Under the pieces are notes generated by a model, which was not told the origin of the DNA, searched no databases, and worked only from the letters and a program-made list of their open reading frames with translations. Position numbers and translations under genes: made by a program. Below are positions 10,486 through 20,983 of a stretch of DNA of 64,000 nucleotides, piece after piece. The DNA lies in contig JAMXDE010000013.1 of NCBI GenBank assembly GCA_026770025.1, forward strand, positions 620,001-684,000, read 5' to 3'. This DNA is from Craspedostauros australis (lineage: Eukaryota > Bacillariophyta > Bacillariophyceae > Mastogloiales > Achnanthaceae). Position 1 is the first letter of the stretch, and each line of letters begins with the position of its first letter.

Positions 10486-10707
10486 TGTGTTGCAACACAT
10501 GTTGCCTCAGCATCATTTTCATCATTTCATCTCCATCTGCTCACAATTCAGACTCCAACAGTTCTGAATTGGGCCAGCTTACATACCATCTAACATCAAT
10601 TCACCACTCAGAGCACAATAACACTATCACACAGTTTCACTCTACTTCATTGACGGACTTGATCACTCCCAATTTTGAGGTAAGTACCCACTTTCATCTG
10701 TGTTCTA

Positions 10708-11316
10708 TCAGTGCACAAAGAAGTCGAACATGTCCATGCATTGCAAATTCCAATTGTGCATGGTCATGGTGAAGTGACCGTACTCTAACGTGATATCGTC
10801 CGCCTTGCGCAGATATCTGGCAGTGATGCGCTGGTTGTTGAGTAGACCATCGATGGTCGTCAACCATGCCGCCGCGTATCGTTGATGCCGCGTCATGCCT
10901 GCAAATCGTTATGTTGCCGTGAATGGCGGTGATGACTGGGATGTGGTCATGTTGACAGTTCTGTCCCGGTTCTCTTGGAACGACAGTCCTCGACCATGCA
11001 GCAGATCATCCTTGGAGTACCCCACAACAATCGGTCGCGGGCGTTTGCCATTTTAGAAGTTGTGATTGTTGTCGAATGGTGGCATTCGGATCCCATCATC
11101 CAATGGCAGATGATGTGCTTGTTGGGTAGATGGTGGCACGGTCTGATTCGAGATGGATGGAAGGATGGCAGCATTGTTGACATCGAAGACACCTTCAACG
11201 AAGCGCAGAGACCAGATCTGCACGATACCGAGCAAGACAGCGAAAGCGAAGATTGTCTTGACAATTGGGTGCGACGAACATGCGTGGACCGGGCGCTGAG
11301 CATCCATAGTGGACAC
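10708..11316 (-). pseudogene. Possible decayed or intron-containing gene for a small type II membrane protein
   Basis: In one minus-strand frame three protein-like stretches follow each other. The first starts near 11307 (M-D-A-Q-R-P-V) and has a hydrophobic segment suited to a membrane anchor (I-F-A-F-A-V-L-L-G-I-V). The second is a 47-codon stretch, and the third is a 60-codon stretch ending at 10708. Two in-frame stops separate them, near 11053 and 10904. A TTTGCAG just before the third stretch could be a splice acceptor, but I found no matching donor that restores the frame. It may be a pseudogene, a gene with unrecognised introns, or chance. Confidence 0.2.
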
Positions 11317-11487
11317 CAGGCATCGACAATTGTGGATGGCTCAGTGTGGATGTGTCTTGTGTTTTCCTCGCTGGGCTTGGAGCGGGGGTGGCTTGGATGG
11401 TTGTTGAGATGGAGTGGTTCATATCTGGTTTGTGTGGTTGTGTGGTTGTATTGTTGTGTTGCATTACATTGCGTTATGGCTGAGATG

Positions 11488-11640
11488 TTGTGTCGGAGAA
11501 GCGATGGTGTTTTTGGCGAAAATCAGGGTTCTGCACGACTGAAGAAGATGGCGCCAAACAAAACAGAACGAAAATATCCACAAATCGACGAATCCATAAA
11601 TCCAAAGAAAGAGAGAGCGAACACAACAAAAGAGACCAAG
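11488..11640 (+). repeat. Dispersed repeat of about 150 bp, copy 1
   Basis: The block contains GTTTTTGGCGAAAATC, then ACTGAAGAAGATGGCGCC, then AAACAAAACAGAACGAAAA, and ends with a GCGAACACAACAAA word. It recurs at 37763-37912 (inverted) and 63436-63585, both just upstream of SPO11. Small differences are scattered through it. No coding frame is conserved. Confidence 0.65.
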
Positions 11641-13359
11641 AGTGAAATGCAGGTATCAACATGAGACACACTAGTATATAAATTAGTCTGTCCTTAAGAC
11701 GACTTCAACTTGCCTCATTGATTGAGTGTCCGTTATCACATCAATAGCAGATCTAGAGTGTTTCCATGCAACCAAGACCAAAAGAGAGAGCACGGGGCAA
11801 CGAGCCCGAAATCGCTGGTGGACCAGGGAACGTTGCCAGGAGGTATTCACATGCGCAAAGCAAAGATCGCACCTGGCTGTCCCCGAAAATCTGCCTCAAA
11901 GCAAGCTCTGAAGCAGATTAGATGTGGACGCCAACAAACGTTGAATGGCGTCTTCAAGCGACTTGTCCCAACCCAACGATGTACTTTCGCAGATGTGCCG
12001 CGCACTCGCTCTCGCGAGCCTTGCGGAATCAGACGATGGGGTCGAACAGCAGTACAAGCTATTGAACTAGCGCACAAGGCGGCGTGAACGACTACCGAAT
12101 TGCAGAGCGATGCCGCGCCATTTCATCGTTGATTGACACGTCGCGCGGCTGCTTTGTGCGTGGAGATGTCTTGATCCCACTACCCAAAGCAGGCCCTCCG
12201 GTGCCATCGCTGCTGATGCTGTCGCTGTCGCAGCCGATGATGTGTTCTGCGCAACCCCAACAAGCAGGTTGCATACGCGGGATCGCGTTGTGGTTGTGAT
12301 CAGCGTCCACTTCGTCAAGGACCAGTTCGTAAGATTAGGCAGGGTGATCGTGGTGATAGCAGTGATAGTTCTTCAGCGAACAAGTTGTTGGTAGCGGGCG
12401 GCAGGGTGACAGATGTGTCTTGCCATTCCTTTCGTGGGCGCGAAACAAGGAAATGAGCTTCGATTTTATTGGAATGACACCGCACGATCTAACTTCCAAT
12501 GCCAACTAGTCGTCAACTCCCCATGTTCCTGAATACTTGGATGGCCCTGGAGCACTTGTATTCGTGGAGTGCGCGCACGTACTACTTGCATTGAAGCGGA
12601 TAGTTGACAACAGGAAGCACTCGCCCAACGCACAAGAACAGTGTGCACCTGTGGCGCCTCCAAAGGCTGATCATCCTTGGTTGATGTTGTATCAGTGTTG
12701 CCGGAGCTGTCCATGACACAACGTTCTGGATCGGCTGTCGCCTCCGGTCTGTGGAGATTGTGCAAGCGAAGAACGAGCGGAGCACATGTGTGGGAGGAGC
12801 ATTTATACCATCCATCACCACAGCCCCTTCATCTCGTCACTTGTGGCTCGCATGCATGCCCCTTTGGCTTCTTCTCTATCCCAAAGGTGTGGTTTGTGCC
12901 AGGGAGGTGGAGGCTCCGCCATTGTTCCATCGTTCCCTGGCGAATCGTGTAGTTGTGGTTGGCAGATTGCAACACCCATGGTGACAGAAACACTTGTGGC
13001 GATGTCGACATTTTTGTCCCAACACGACCAATGATGGATCCCAATCTGTCCGTGGTGTTTCTGTGGTGGCCATAATGTCCTTTCGTGACCGCGTGTCCCA
13101 CAAATCGGACCATTTTTGCGGCAGGCTCGTTCTCTCATTGTACGATTAAATAAATACGCCACTTACGCTTCCTCGTTGTACTTATATCAAAATCATTTAT
13201 TCTCTATCATATTTAGTTCTATCTGAAAATCGATCAGGACAGGCCACTGTGGCGACAGTGGGTCTTTGGAGTCCCATGCATCATTTCTGTTGCTTCCGTC
13301 AGGCTGTCTGCGGTGCGCCGCTGGGAGTTGCCTTCATTCCTTTCGAGGCCGTGAGCAAC
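11641..13359. other. Gene-free stretch
   Basis: Open frames of 70-120 codons occur on both strands without recognisable domains. Nothing suggests an RNA gene. The part next to 13360 should hold the 3' untranslated region of the carotenoid oxygenase gene. Confidence 0.4.
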
Positions 13360-15684
13360 TCAGTCAAAGTTATACACAGCACCCTCGAAAAATCCTCCGT
13401 GCAACCCAGCATTCGGCAGGAACTCCGGCAAGCGCAGGCGGCAGACTGGACCCCTCTCCAACGCACCCTCTCCCTCAACGTCCATGATCGCGATGTCTGT
13501 TGTTCCCGTCGACACCTTCGATACCGTGGTCATCACGTAGCACGCATCCTCCTTGTCCGGATCTGCGCCCTGCTTGCGGACCATGGTCGGCTCGCCAACG
13601 AACTCGTCTGAATCGAACGCCCATGCCTCGTACTTGCCAGGTGTGGTGGCGTCGATCTTCGTGATGGCGCTCTGGGCACCCCACATTGGCTTGGACAGGA
13701 AGGATGGTGTCTTCTTGCGAGACGCTGTGGTGTAGGTGTATCGGTGCGGTCTGGATGAGATGTGCTTTGGGACGACGGGGAACTCTGGACACTGATCGCA
13801 AAGGATGATGGGATCCTGCTGGAGTTGCTTGGCGTCTAGGTTGACGGTGTACCGAGCCATGTCTCCGACTTCGACGTCCGGTGCTTGGAGTGTCTCCCAC
13901 ACTGGCTTGTTGCTGTCGGTGGATGAATGGATGGCGAAATCGAAGTCCTTGTCTTCGCTGGTCCGGATCATGTCGAAGGTGAGGTGGCGATCGCCGTCAT
14001 CGCCGTCAGCTTCGTAGGCATTTCCGAAGTGGAAGTTGAAGCAGAACGGGAGCTCGATGCGGGTGATCCTGTCATCGGCAAGGGCGTCGATGCAGATGTC
14101 GCCATCCTTGTCGGCCTTCGCACCTTCGTGGGCGGAGGCGGACATCAACGATCGTGGAACGACGAGGAGTGTGGTTTCGCTGTCTTGAGGGATGGTGAGG
14201 GAGTCGCTGATAGCACCGAATCCAAGCAGCGCCTTCATGGTGCGGAGAGGATCGAGTGCTGCCTTCACCCAGGTGAAGACGACGTAGTTCTCGGTCAAGA
14301 TGAAGTCATGCATCATCGCTCTTCCGGGCAGCGTGATGCATACTCTTGGGTCGCTGTCGTCAGCGGCGTTGTCGTCTGCTGCCTTTGGTTGGTAGGTGTT
14401 GGCATCGTACTCGTAGAGATGAATCTTGTTCTCATCCTTGCCCATGCCGGGCAATGTGGTGCCGAATGTGACGTACGTATTCTTGATGGGATCGTAGCGG
14501 TAGTGACCGGAGATGCTGTCATCCTCGTTCAAGATACCACCCATATCGACCTCATCCTCTTGCTTCATGTCGAGCGTGACAGGATCGAGAGCGTATGGCT
14601 TGCCACCTTCCCACAATGCGTAGAGAGTGTTGGTTCCGGGTGCGAGGACGCAGTTGGTGTTGGCCACGTTGGCGATGTCCATGTTGCCGATGTTGGCAAG
14701 GAAGCCGCCGCTCTTCTGAGTTCCGAAGATGCCGCGCATGCTGACAGTGCCAGTGCGCTGGTCTTGGTTGAACTTCTGAGTCTTGACGAACTTGTTGCGG
14801 AATGTGATGCGAGACTGTTGATGATCAGTCTGTATCTGCTCCTCGTTGGTGTCATCACCGTTGCTGCTGTTGCTGTTGGGGTTGTTGCTGTTGCTGTTAT
14901 TGGTTTTGTCGAATGTGACACCCATGATCATGCCATCACCATCGAATGGATGAGCCACACGCTGTCCATCAGCGGCGGAAAATCGACCGGCACCATTACG
15001 GAACCACGTGCCTGATGGGAAGTCTTCTGGGAGATCGGCGGAGAGAGCGGCTTCGAGTGATGCCGTATCCTGATCAGCAGCGGCCTTGTTGGTCGAAAGC
15101 CATGGCTTGCTGGATCCAGGCAGAGTGATCTTCGATGGATCGAAGAGGTTGGGGACGAGGTACTCATCCATCCATGATTTGGTGGAGTACCTCAACGCTC
15201 CCAGTGATTCCAGGGTTGGAGGTTGGAAGGTTCGTGGGAACAGCTGCTTGGCCATGGCTTGGACCATGGATGTCATCATGTTCCCGATGATGGCATGGAT
15301 GTCGAATTCGCTTGACTTGTTGGATCGTGAGTTTAGGTCTGAATTGTCCGTGCCACCACTGTTGGGGGAAGCGACGAATTGGAGCGTGGTTGGTGTCGCA
15401 GTTTCTTGGCCGTTGACGAAGGAGTGTCGCCATGCCGCCATGTCGCAACCAACCTCGTTGATCTCAGGTCGGTGGTTGAGGATGTTTGGAAGCTGCGATG
15501 CGTGGACGGCTGTTGCTGACTGTTGTTGCTCTGTGCCTGTGAATATCGATGGCATGGCCTCCATTGCTGTGTTCCCGTTGGCCCGAATTGGCATTCTCTG
15601 CGGGGTGCTGACTTGGAAAGCTGTACCAGTGGCAGCGAACACATGGAGGAGCGCAAGTGATAATAGCGTTTGCGAGGTCATCAT
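13360..15684 (-). CDS. Carotenoid cleavage oxygenase (RPE65/CCD/NCED family), predicted plastid-targeted
   Basis: This is a 774-residue single-exon ORF from a double ATG at 15684. The enzyme family cleaves double bonds of carotenoids or apocarotenoids with a non-haem Fe(II) held by four histidines on a seven-bladed propeller. All four expected His contexts are present: S-G-H-Y-R-Y-D-P (about 394), M-M-H-D-F (459), F-H-F-G-N-A-Y-E (552) and G-L-H-G-G-F (762). The family N-terminal landmark P-S-G-T-W-F-R-N-G lies near 223-231. Residues 1-22 form a signal peptide ending A-T-G-T-A-F, close to the diatom ASAFAP motif with F after the cut, so import into the complex plastid is inferred. The chain is longer than usual (about 500-600 residues), because of a 200-residue N-terminal extension and an Asn-rich insert at about 261-275. 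The substrate cannot be told from sequence; xanthophyll turnover or apocarotenoid signalling would fit. Confidence 0.88.
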   Translation of the reverse strand: MMTSQTLLSLALLHVFAATGTAFQVSTPQRMPIRANGNTAMEAMPSIFTGTEQQQSATAVHASQLPNILNHRPEINEVGCDMAAWRHSFVNGQETATPTTLQFVASPNSGGTDNSDLNSRSNKSSEFDIHAIIGNMMTSMVQAMAKQLFPRTFQPPTLESLGALRYSTKSWMDEYLVPNLFDPSKITLPGSSKPWLSTNKAAADQDTASLEAALSADLPEDFPSGTWFRNGAGRFSAADGQRVAHPFDGDGMIMGVTFDKTNNSNSNNPNSNSSNGDDTNEEQIQTDHQQSRITFRNKFVKTQKFNQDQRTGTVSMRGIFGTQKSGGFLANIGNMDIANVANTNCVLAPGTNTLYALWEGGKPYALDPVTLDMKQEDEVDMGGILNEDDSISGHYRYDPIKNTYVTFGTTLPGMGKDENKIHLYEYDANTYQPKAADDNAADDSDPRVCITLPGRAMMHDFILTENYVVFTWVKAALDPLRTMKALLGFGAISDSLTIPQDSETTLLVVPRSLMSASAHEGAKADKDGDICIDALADDRITRIELPFCFNFHFGNAYEADGDDGDRHLTFDMIRTSEDKDFDFAIHSSTDSNKPVWETLQAPDVEVGDMARYTVNLDAKQLQQDPIILCDQCPEFPVVPKHISSRPHRYTYTTASRKKTPSFLSKPMWGAQSAITKIDATTPGKYEAWAFDSDEFVGEPTMVRKQGADPDKEDACYVMTTVSKVSTGTTDIAIMDVEGEGALERGPVCRLRLPEFLPNAGLHGGFFEGAVYNFD

Positions 15685-16471
15685 GATTACCTTGTGATAT
15701 TATAGGAGGAAAGCTGTTGTTAGCTGTGTGTGTGTGATGCAATCCAGCACTGGTTGTGGCGATTTGCTTTGGTTGGTGTGGGTGTGGGTGTTTGTCTTGT
15801 GTTGGTGATGATTTTATGAGAGGAGGGTGTTGCGAAATGTCGTGAAATGTTGTGAAATGGTTTGGAATGTTGGTGATGATTGTTCTTGTTGGCTCGTGTT
15901 TGAGCCACACGATTTTCGTGTTGAAACTGGTGGCGATACGTTGTCTGTGTTTTTACCTTGTATGGCCCCATTCAGCGAAGTCGAGTATTATTCTGCGGAT
16001 TTGAGATACTGAAACGTGATATTTTTAGACATCAGTTTTTCGTGTTGTCCATTAGGGTTAGATATATTTAGCTAGCTTCTACGACACAAATACATGGCTG
16101 GCTTGTCCTCACCGTGGACGAGAATGGTGACATCATTGACGGTCGATGCCAGACTGAAATGGTATCCAGCGGCCTCGATGGTGATGTTGTGAAAGGTTCG
16201 GTGTCACGTTCATTCCTTGCGTTGTCGATGGTTTGGCTCTGGTGTGCGTTACCTCCTTTGTGCGTGGAATGTCAAACAGCACGGTGTTGGTGGCGGCGTC
16301 CCTACACGTCCACTTCCACGTTCACGGCAATAGCAACACTTGCGAATATGACACAGCATAATATTATATCATATAGTATCATATAATAATACAGTATTGT
16401 GTTATGGAGCATAACACCAGGGACCAGGAAAACAAACACAGTAGAAACATGTAAAGATAGTATTCTACAAA
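15685..16471. other. Upstream region of the carotenoid oxygenase gene
   Basis: This region should include the minus-strand promoter and leader. The 120 bp next to the start are rich in GTGT and TGG runs. An AT-rich palindromic stretch (ATATCATATAG-type) sits around 16358-16395. No gene is seen. Confidence 0.35.
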
Positions 16472-19400
16472 ATGAATGCAAACACCGAAACAGCACCGAC
16501 GTCAATGGGTGTCAACTGTAGAAAAGATACAGAAGTGAGGCCAACAGCAGCAACAATGGCAGGCAAAGCAATGGTAAATCATAAGGAGACTGCCAACGGC
16601 ATACATGGAGGAGGACAGTCACAAACAAGGGCTGTCAAGACCATGCCAAGGAAGGCTGGGAGCAAGAAACGGGATAAGATGCTGACACTTGTGGAAGGAG
16701 AAAACAAGGCAGGAGTCTCCATTGCATGTAAGACAATGACAAGCATGTGGAAATCTCTGCCAGGAGAAATCCACAAGGTAGCTGTTTCATTCTCCTACCG
16801 TGAAGTGATGGCAGAGGAAGGCAGGTCGATCCATATCCTGGCGAAAGGGATGATGAATCAACGATAAAGGTGGACCGGGAAGGCAACTGCGAAAACAGGA
16901 CACACCATCCCAGTGCAGGAAGTGCAGGTGTTCATCAGCATGGTCATCAATGGAAGAAATAATTCGGTGTAGCGCAAGTGCCCAAAACAGACGAATGACG
17001 ACAGCAGATCCAACAACTTGCTGCTGACTTGAGCATGACAGATCCCAACATGATGCTGAAAGACATGATGATTCCCAATTCAGGAGGGCTCCTGAGGAAG
17101 ACTGAGATCACCATTGCGCGGAGAGCGGCTGTGAATGTGTTGGGGTCATGGTACCCAGACATCACGTTCGTTCCCCAAGGCAAAGATGCAGTAATGGGGG
17201 AAACCGAAAGCAGCATGATGAGCACAACCACAGAAGGGAGCGGAAAGAAGGGAAAGATGGGAGATAGCGACATCGTCCAACCAAGAAACCTCAAGCAGAA
17301 GAAAATCAAATTCATGACCAGCACACCAACCGCGATAGAGGTGGAGGGACAGCATTTGGCAAAGGCGATGGAGCACAACACAAGTAGTGAGAGTGAAGAG
17401 TCTGACAAAGATGAGGAGTCATGCAAGAGTGAAGGGAGCACAAGAAGTGCGAAAACGGATGAAGACAATGATAGCGATGCATCCGTGGAGAGCAAGACCA
17501 CGCATACGCTGAAGGAAGGCATGGTAGCGAAGAGATTTGACATGACAGTACTGGTCAAATCAGGCGGCAATCCAGTGAAGAGGTATCTGAAGCCACTTAA
17601 AAATGGCTAGGGGCGCTCAAGGATCACGGCGACATGATCTTCCTCATGGTGTGGAAGGTGCAAGACACCACCGAGGTGATCGGCAAAGCCAACCAATTTC
17701 CAACAACTGAGAAGGAGCTGATGATGTACGTGAGCAGGATGAAGGCAACATTGAATGGTCGAACAGTGGCGGCACAAGTGCGTATTGCTATGACATGTGA
17801 TCCAAAGGACATCATGTCAAAGTCAGGATCGCAGCTGAGTTTCTTCTACCAGTCAACTGGACAGACTCTGTACAAGAGACTGCTGGATGAAGCGGAGTAC
17901 ACAAAGCAAATTGGAATGCTCACCTACATGGGGAACTTTTCCAATGGACCTGCTATATGCGCCATCATCAACAAGCATCTGAAGGCTGCAGGAGTCGAAG
18001 GCGAAGTTGAGGGAAGAGTCAGGGCGGACAGAATGATCAGCCAGGAATGGCAAGATGCTCATAAAGCTATGGGGAGGATTTTCAAGGTGCAACCTTGGCA
18101 AGCTCTCAGGCTTGAAGCTGACAGCCGCTTCCATGTGAGAATCGCCGAAATCCTCTGTGAGATGTTCAATGACATCTCCAAGATTGGGCCAGGAGAACTC
18201 TGCAACAGATTCATCCCCCATCCAATGGCAATGACGTTGGGCCCAGATGGAGTGGCAGCCATGAAAAAGATGCTACAGAAACACAAAGTGGTAATGGGAA
18301 GGATGGTGGAAGTGCAAATCAGAGGGGTCGAAGACCTTGATGAGCTGGACACGATGGATTCAAGGAACCACTGAGATCGAACCTTGCCAATCAGGTGCAT
18401 CTGATCACAAAGAGGCCGGTGTTTATCCACGTTGACAAGAAGGAGGTGCCCTGGAATGGGAAGACCGACATCGTCTACGCATACATGCTCCCAGAGCATC
18501 TGGTGAGGGCAGAGGCGATCGTACACACCCTGGCAGCGAGGTGCACATGGGAAGTGGGAGCCACCAGCGCGAATTGGTTCACTCTGACTGAGCAAGCCAA
18601 GGTGCATCAGGTGCAGTATGACAAGGAGACTGGGAAGTATGTGGTGCTCCAGATCGAATCGAATCGATGTTGATGGTGGCAGATGAATTTCCGGATGTCG
18701 AGATCAAAGGACTCGAAGTGGTGGAAGGATCGTCATTTTGACTGTTGGCGCTTGACGACAAAAATGCAGACTCGTTCACAACGCACACCAGTCAAAAAGG
18801 GACGGCGCTCGGCAAGCCTATCAAGTTGGTCATGAAGCGATGCATGGTGGAGGCTCCTGCGAGCATCCTACCAGGCCGTGGCGACAAGTGCAGGTATGAT
18901 GCGAATCTTCCAGGCGGTAGGAAGCAAGAGGTCAATGGTGGTTCCACAGTCGTGGTGGGCAAGTGTGACCAAATAAGCATCTGCAGCACAGCTGGAAGTG
19001 CGAACGGTGGAGGATCTGATACAACCGAGGAGGCAGGGTGATCGCCCAATAATGGAAGCCATTGCAGAGCTGTGCAACAGGGAGGAAATGCGACAAGTGA
19101 ATCTGTGTCGAAGGTCAATGAAGTTGTTCTGGATGTCTGAGATCGTTATGGCGGACGGAACAGGCATTCTGAAGGCGGTCCTTGAAGATGATGGAGCGAT
19201 GGTGGAAGCCAGTGAAGTGAACGTGCCTACAGTTGGGCGGCTCAAGCAAGCGTATTGGGCAACATGGAGGTCCAAGCTCAAGGAGATGCTAGGTCGGAAT
19301 AGTGTGCTTCAGGATCGTTTACAGCTGGGCAAGTGGAGCAGTGCAGGCAGTGCGGCCTCCATGAGGTAGAATGAGCAAACTGGGAGGCTTCAGGTCCATG

Positions 19401-20983
19401 GCGATGGATGGATGGGATGGATGGAATGGAGAGAGGGAGGTTCCGATGAAGTCAAGAAGGAAGCTGTTTTGGCAAGTGCTGGGAGTGGTGGGAAATGGAG
19501 AAGGGTCCCCGTGGATGGCTACAAGCAAGGAGATGGCATACTGATGCTGACAGTTGGCGAATGGGATGATACCATGGTGGCAGATACCCAGGGGATGGAG
19601 AATGTCTGGGGAGATCTTGGCAAGGCCAAGTCATGGGCTGGGAAACACATCAGATGCGAGGTCAACTGGAGAGATATGGCCCAGAGTATACGAGAAGAGA
19701 CGGCGGTTGGCAGAAGTGACGGGTCTGCCAGAAATGGCAAGGGAATGGCGGCATGGGCGATGGCCACTGATGAGAGTCTGGAGGTGATGGTGTTTGGAAC
19801 CTTTGAGGCTTCGTGGAGGGAGGGCCTGACATCGTCCCAGCGAGCGGAGTTGGCGGGAATCTACAGTGCGCCGATGACGGTTTGGGAAATGGAGGAGAGG
19901 TTTGGAATACAAGGCAGACGGGGGCGCTGAAGCTGTGACAACCTGTAAGCCCTGAAGGTGCTGGAGTGGGTACATGAACCGGATCTGGCGAGTCCTGGTC
20001 ATGACATGATGGTGGCTGCCATGAGGGGCCGAAGCCAGCTGAGTACAACGTTTGTGGGATGACACGTGCGTGGGCATCAGGACGAGCACAAGAAGCCTGA
20101 CGAACTTGATGTGTGGGAGCATATGAATGTCATTACGGACCGGATCGCAGTACAGCAATGACGAATGCTCGAAGAGGGCGATGCGTGAAGCTCTCACCAG
20201 AACACAGGGACGTGATCGTGGCACATTGCAAGACAAGGCGTTCGCAGGTCGAGCATCACATATGCCAGTGTCGTTGGAGATGTGGTGGAGGCGGACATGG
20301 CGAGGGTCAGGTGGGAGCGAGGCATGAAGGTGATTGGTGGTGATGCCAACAAAAGCGTGCAACAACGGGTGGCGGGCAAGCTCACCAATACACAGAGAGT
20401 GCTCACCATGGAGCTCACAATACAGGAGGTGGCTGTGGGAATGCAGATGGTTTGGTAGAAGGCAAGGACGAGTGACAGCTGCCCCAGGTGTGGCAAGATG
20501 GAAACTTATGGCCACCTCTGGGTCTGCTGCTCACTGGAATCGATGGCATTTTGGAAAGTGCAGCGGAAACGGCTGAGGATCACGATGTGGAAGATGCCGA
20601 CTCATCCTGCCATTGCGAAAATACGGTTGAGCAATGTCAAGCAAGTGTTGAGAGGGCTGGGACCTGTTGGACGCATATGCGCAAACTGGGCTGAGGCAAA
20701 GCTGATGGACAATCAACAGGAGGCAGGATGGGATTGGCTGGTCACGGGCGTGATCGTGGGGTCATGGACCGAGTTACAGGAGCAGTACTACGCGCAAATC
20801 GGTCACAGGCTGTCCACAGCAAGGTGGGCGGCATGGATCGTGCACAAGCTCTGGAAGGTGGCATGGGAGCATTGGCACCAACGCAATCAGGCGATGCATC
20901 GCACTGATGAGGGGCCAGGGGCTCACATGAGGCAGGTGGTGCGAGACTACAGCTCAACTCTGCAAGACGCAGTGCAACTATGA
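16472..20983 (+). mobile_element. Decayed retroelement with a gag-like part and an RNase H-like part
   Basis: A chain of plus-strand frames covers this span. The 5' half (about 17.0-18.7 kb) encodes a Lys/Glu-rich leader and a helical region with no named domain, which I read as a gag- or ORF1-like part. At about 19.4-19.93 kb there is an RNase H-like patch: S-D-G-S-A-R-N-G-K-G followed 35 or so residues later by S-S-Q-R-A-E-L-A-G-I-Y, which supply the usual first Asp and the Glu. Near 20.49-20.53 kb comes a C-G-K-x-E-T-Y-G-H-L-W-x-C-C zinc-binding-like motif, and at 20.8-20.9 kb a Trp-rich stretch with W-x-x-R-N common at the C-termini of some LINE proteins. No reverse transcriptase core was found. 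It looks broken, with several breaks, and old. LINE-like is my best guess. Confidence 0.5.

Noticed and set aside
13927-15015. Plus-strand frame of 362 codons
   Set aside because: It is antisense to the carotenoid oxygenase, whose four iron-binding His motifs establish the true strand.
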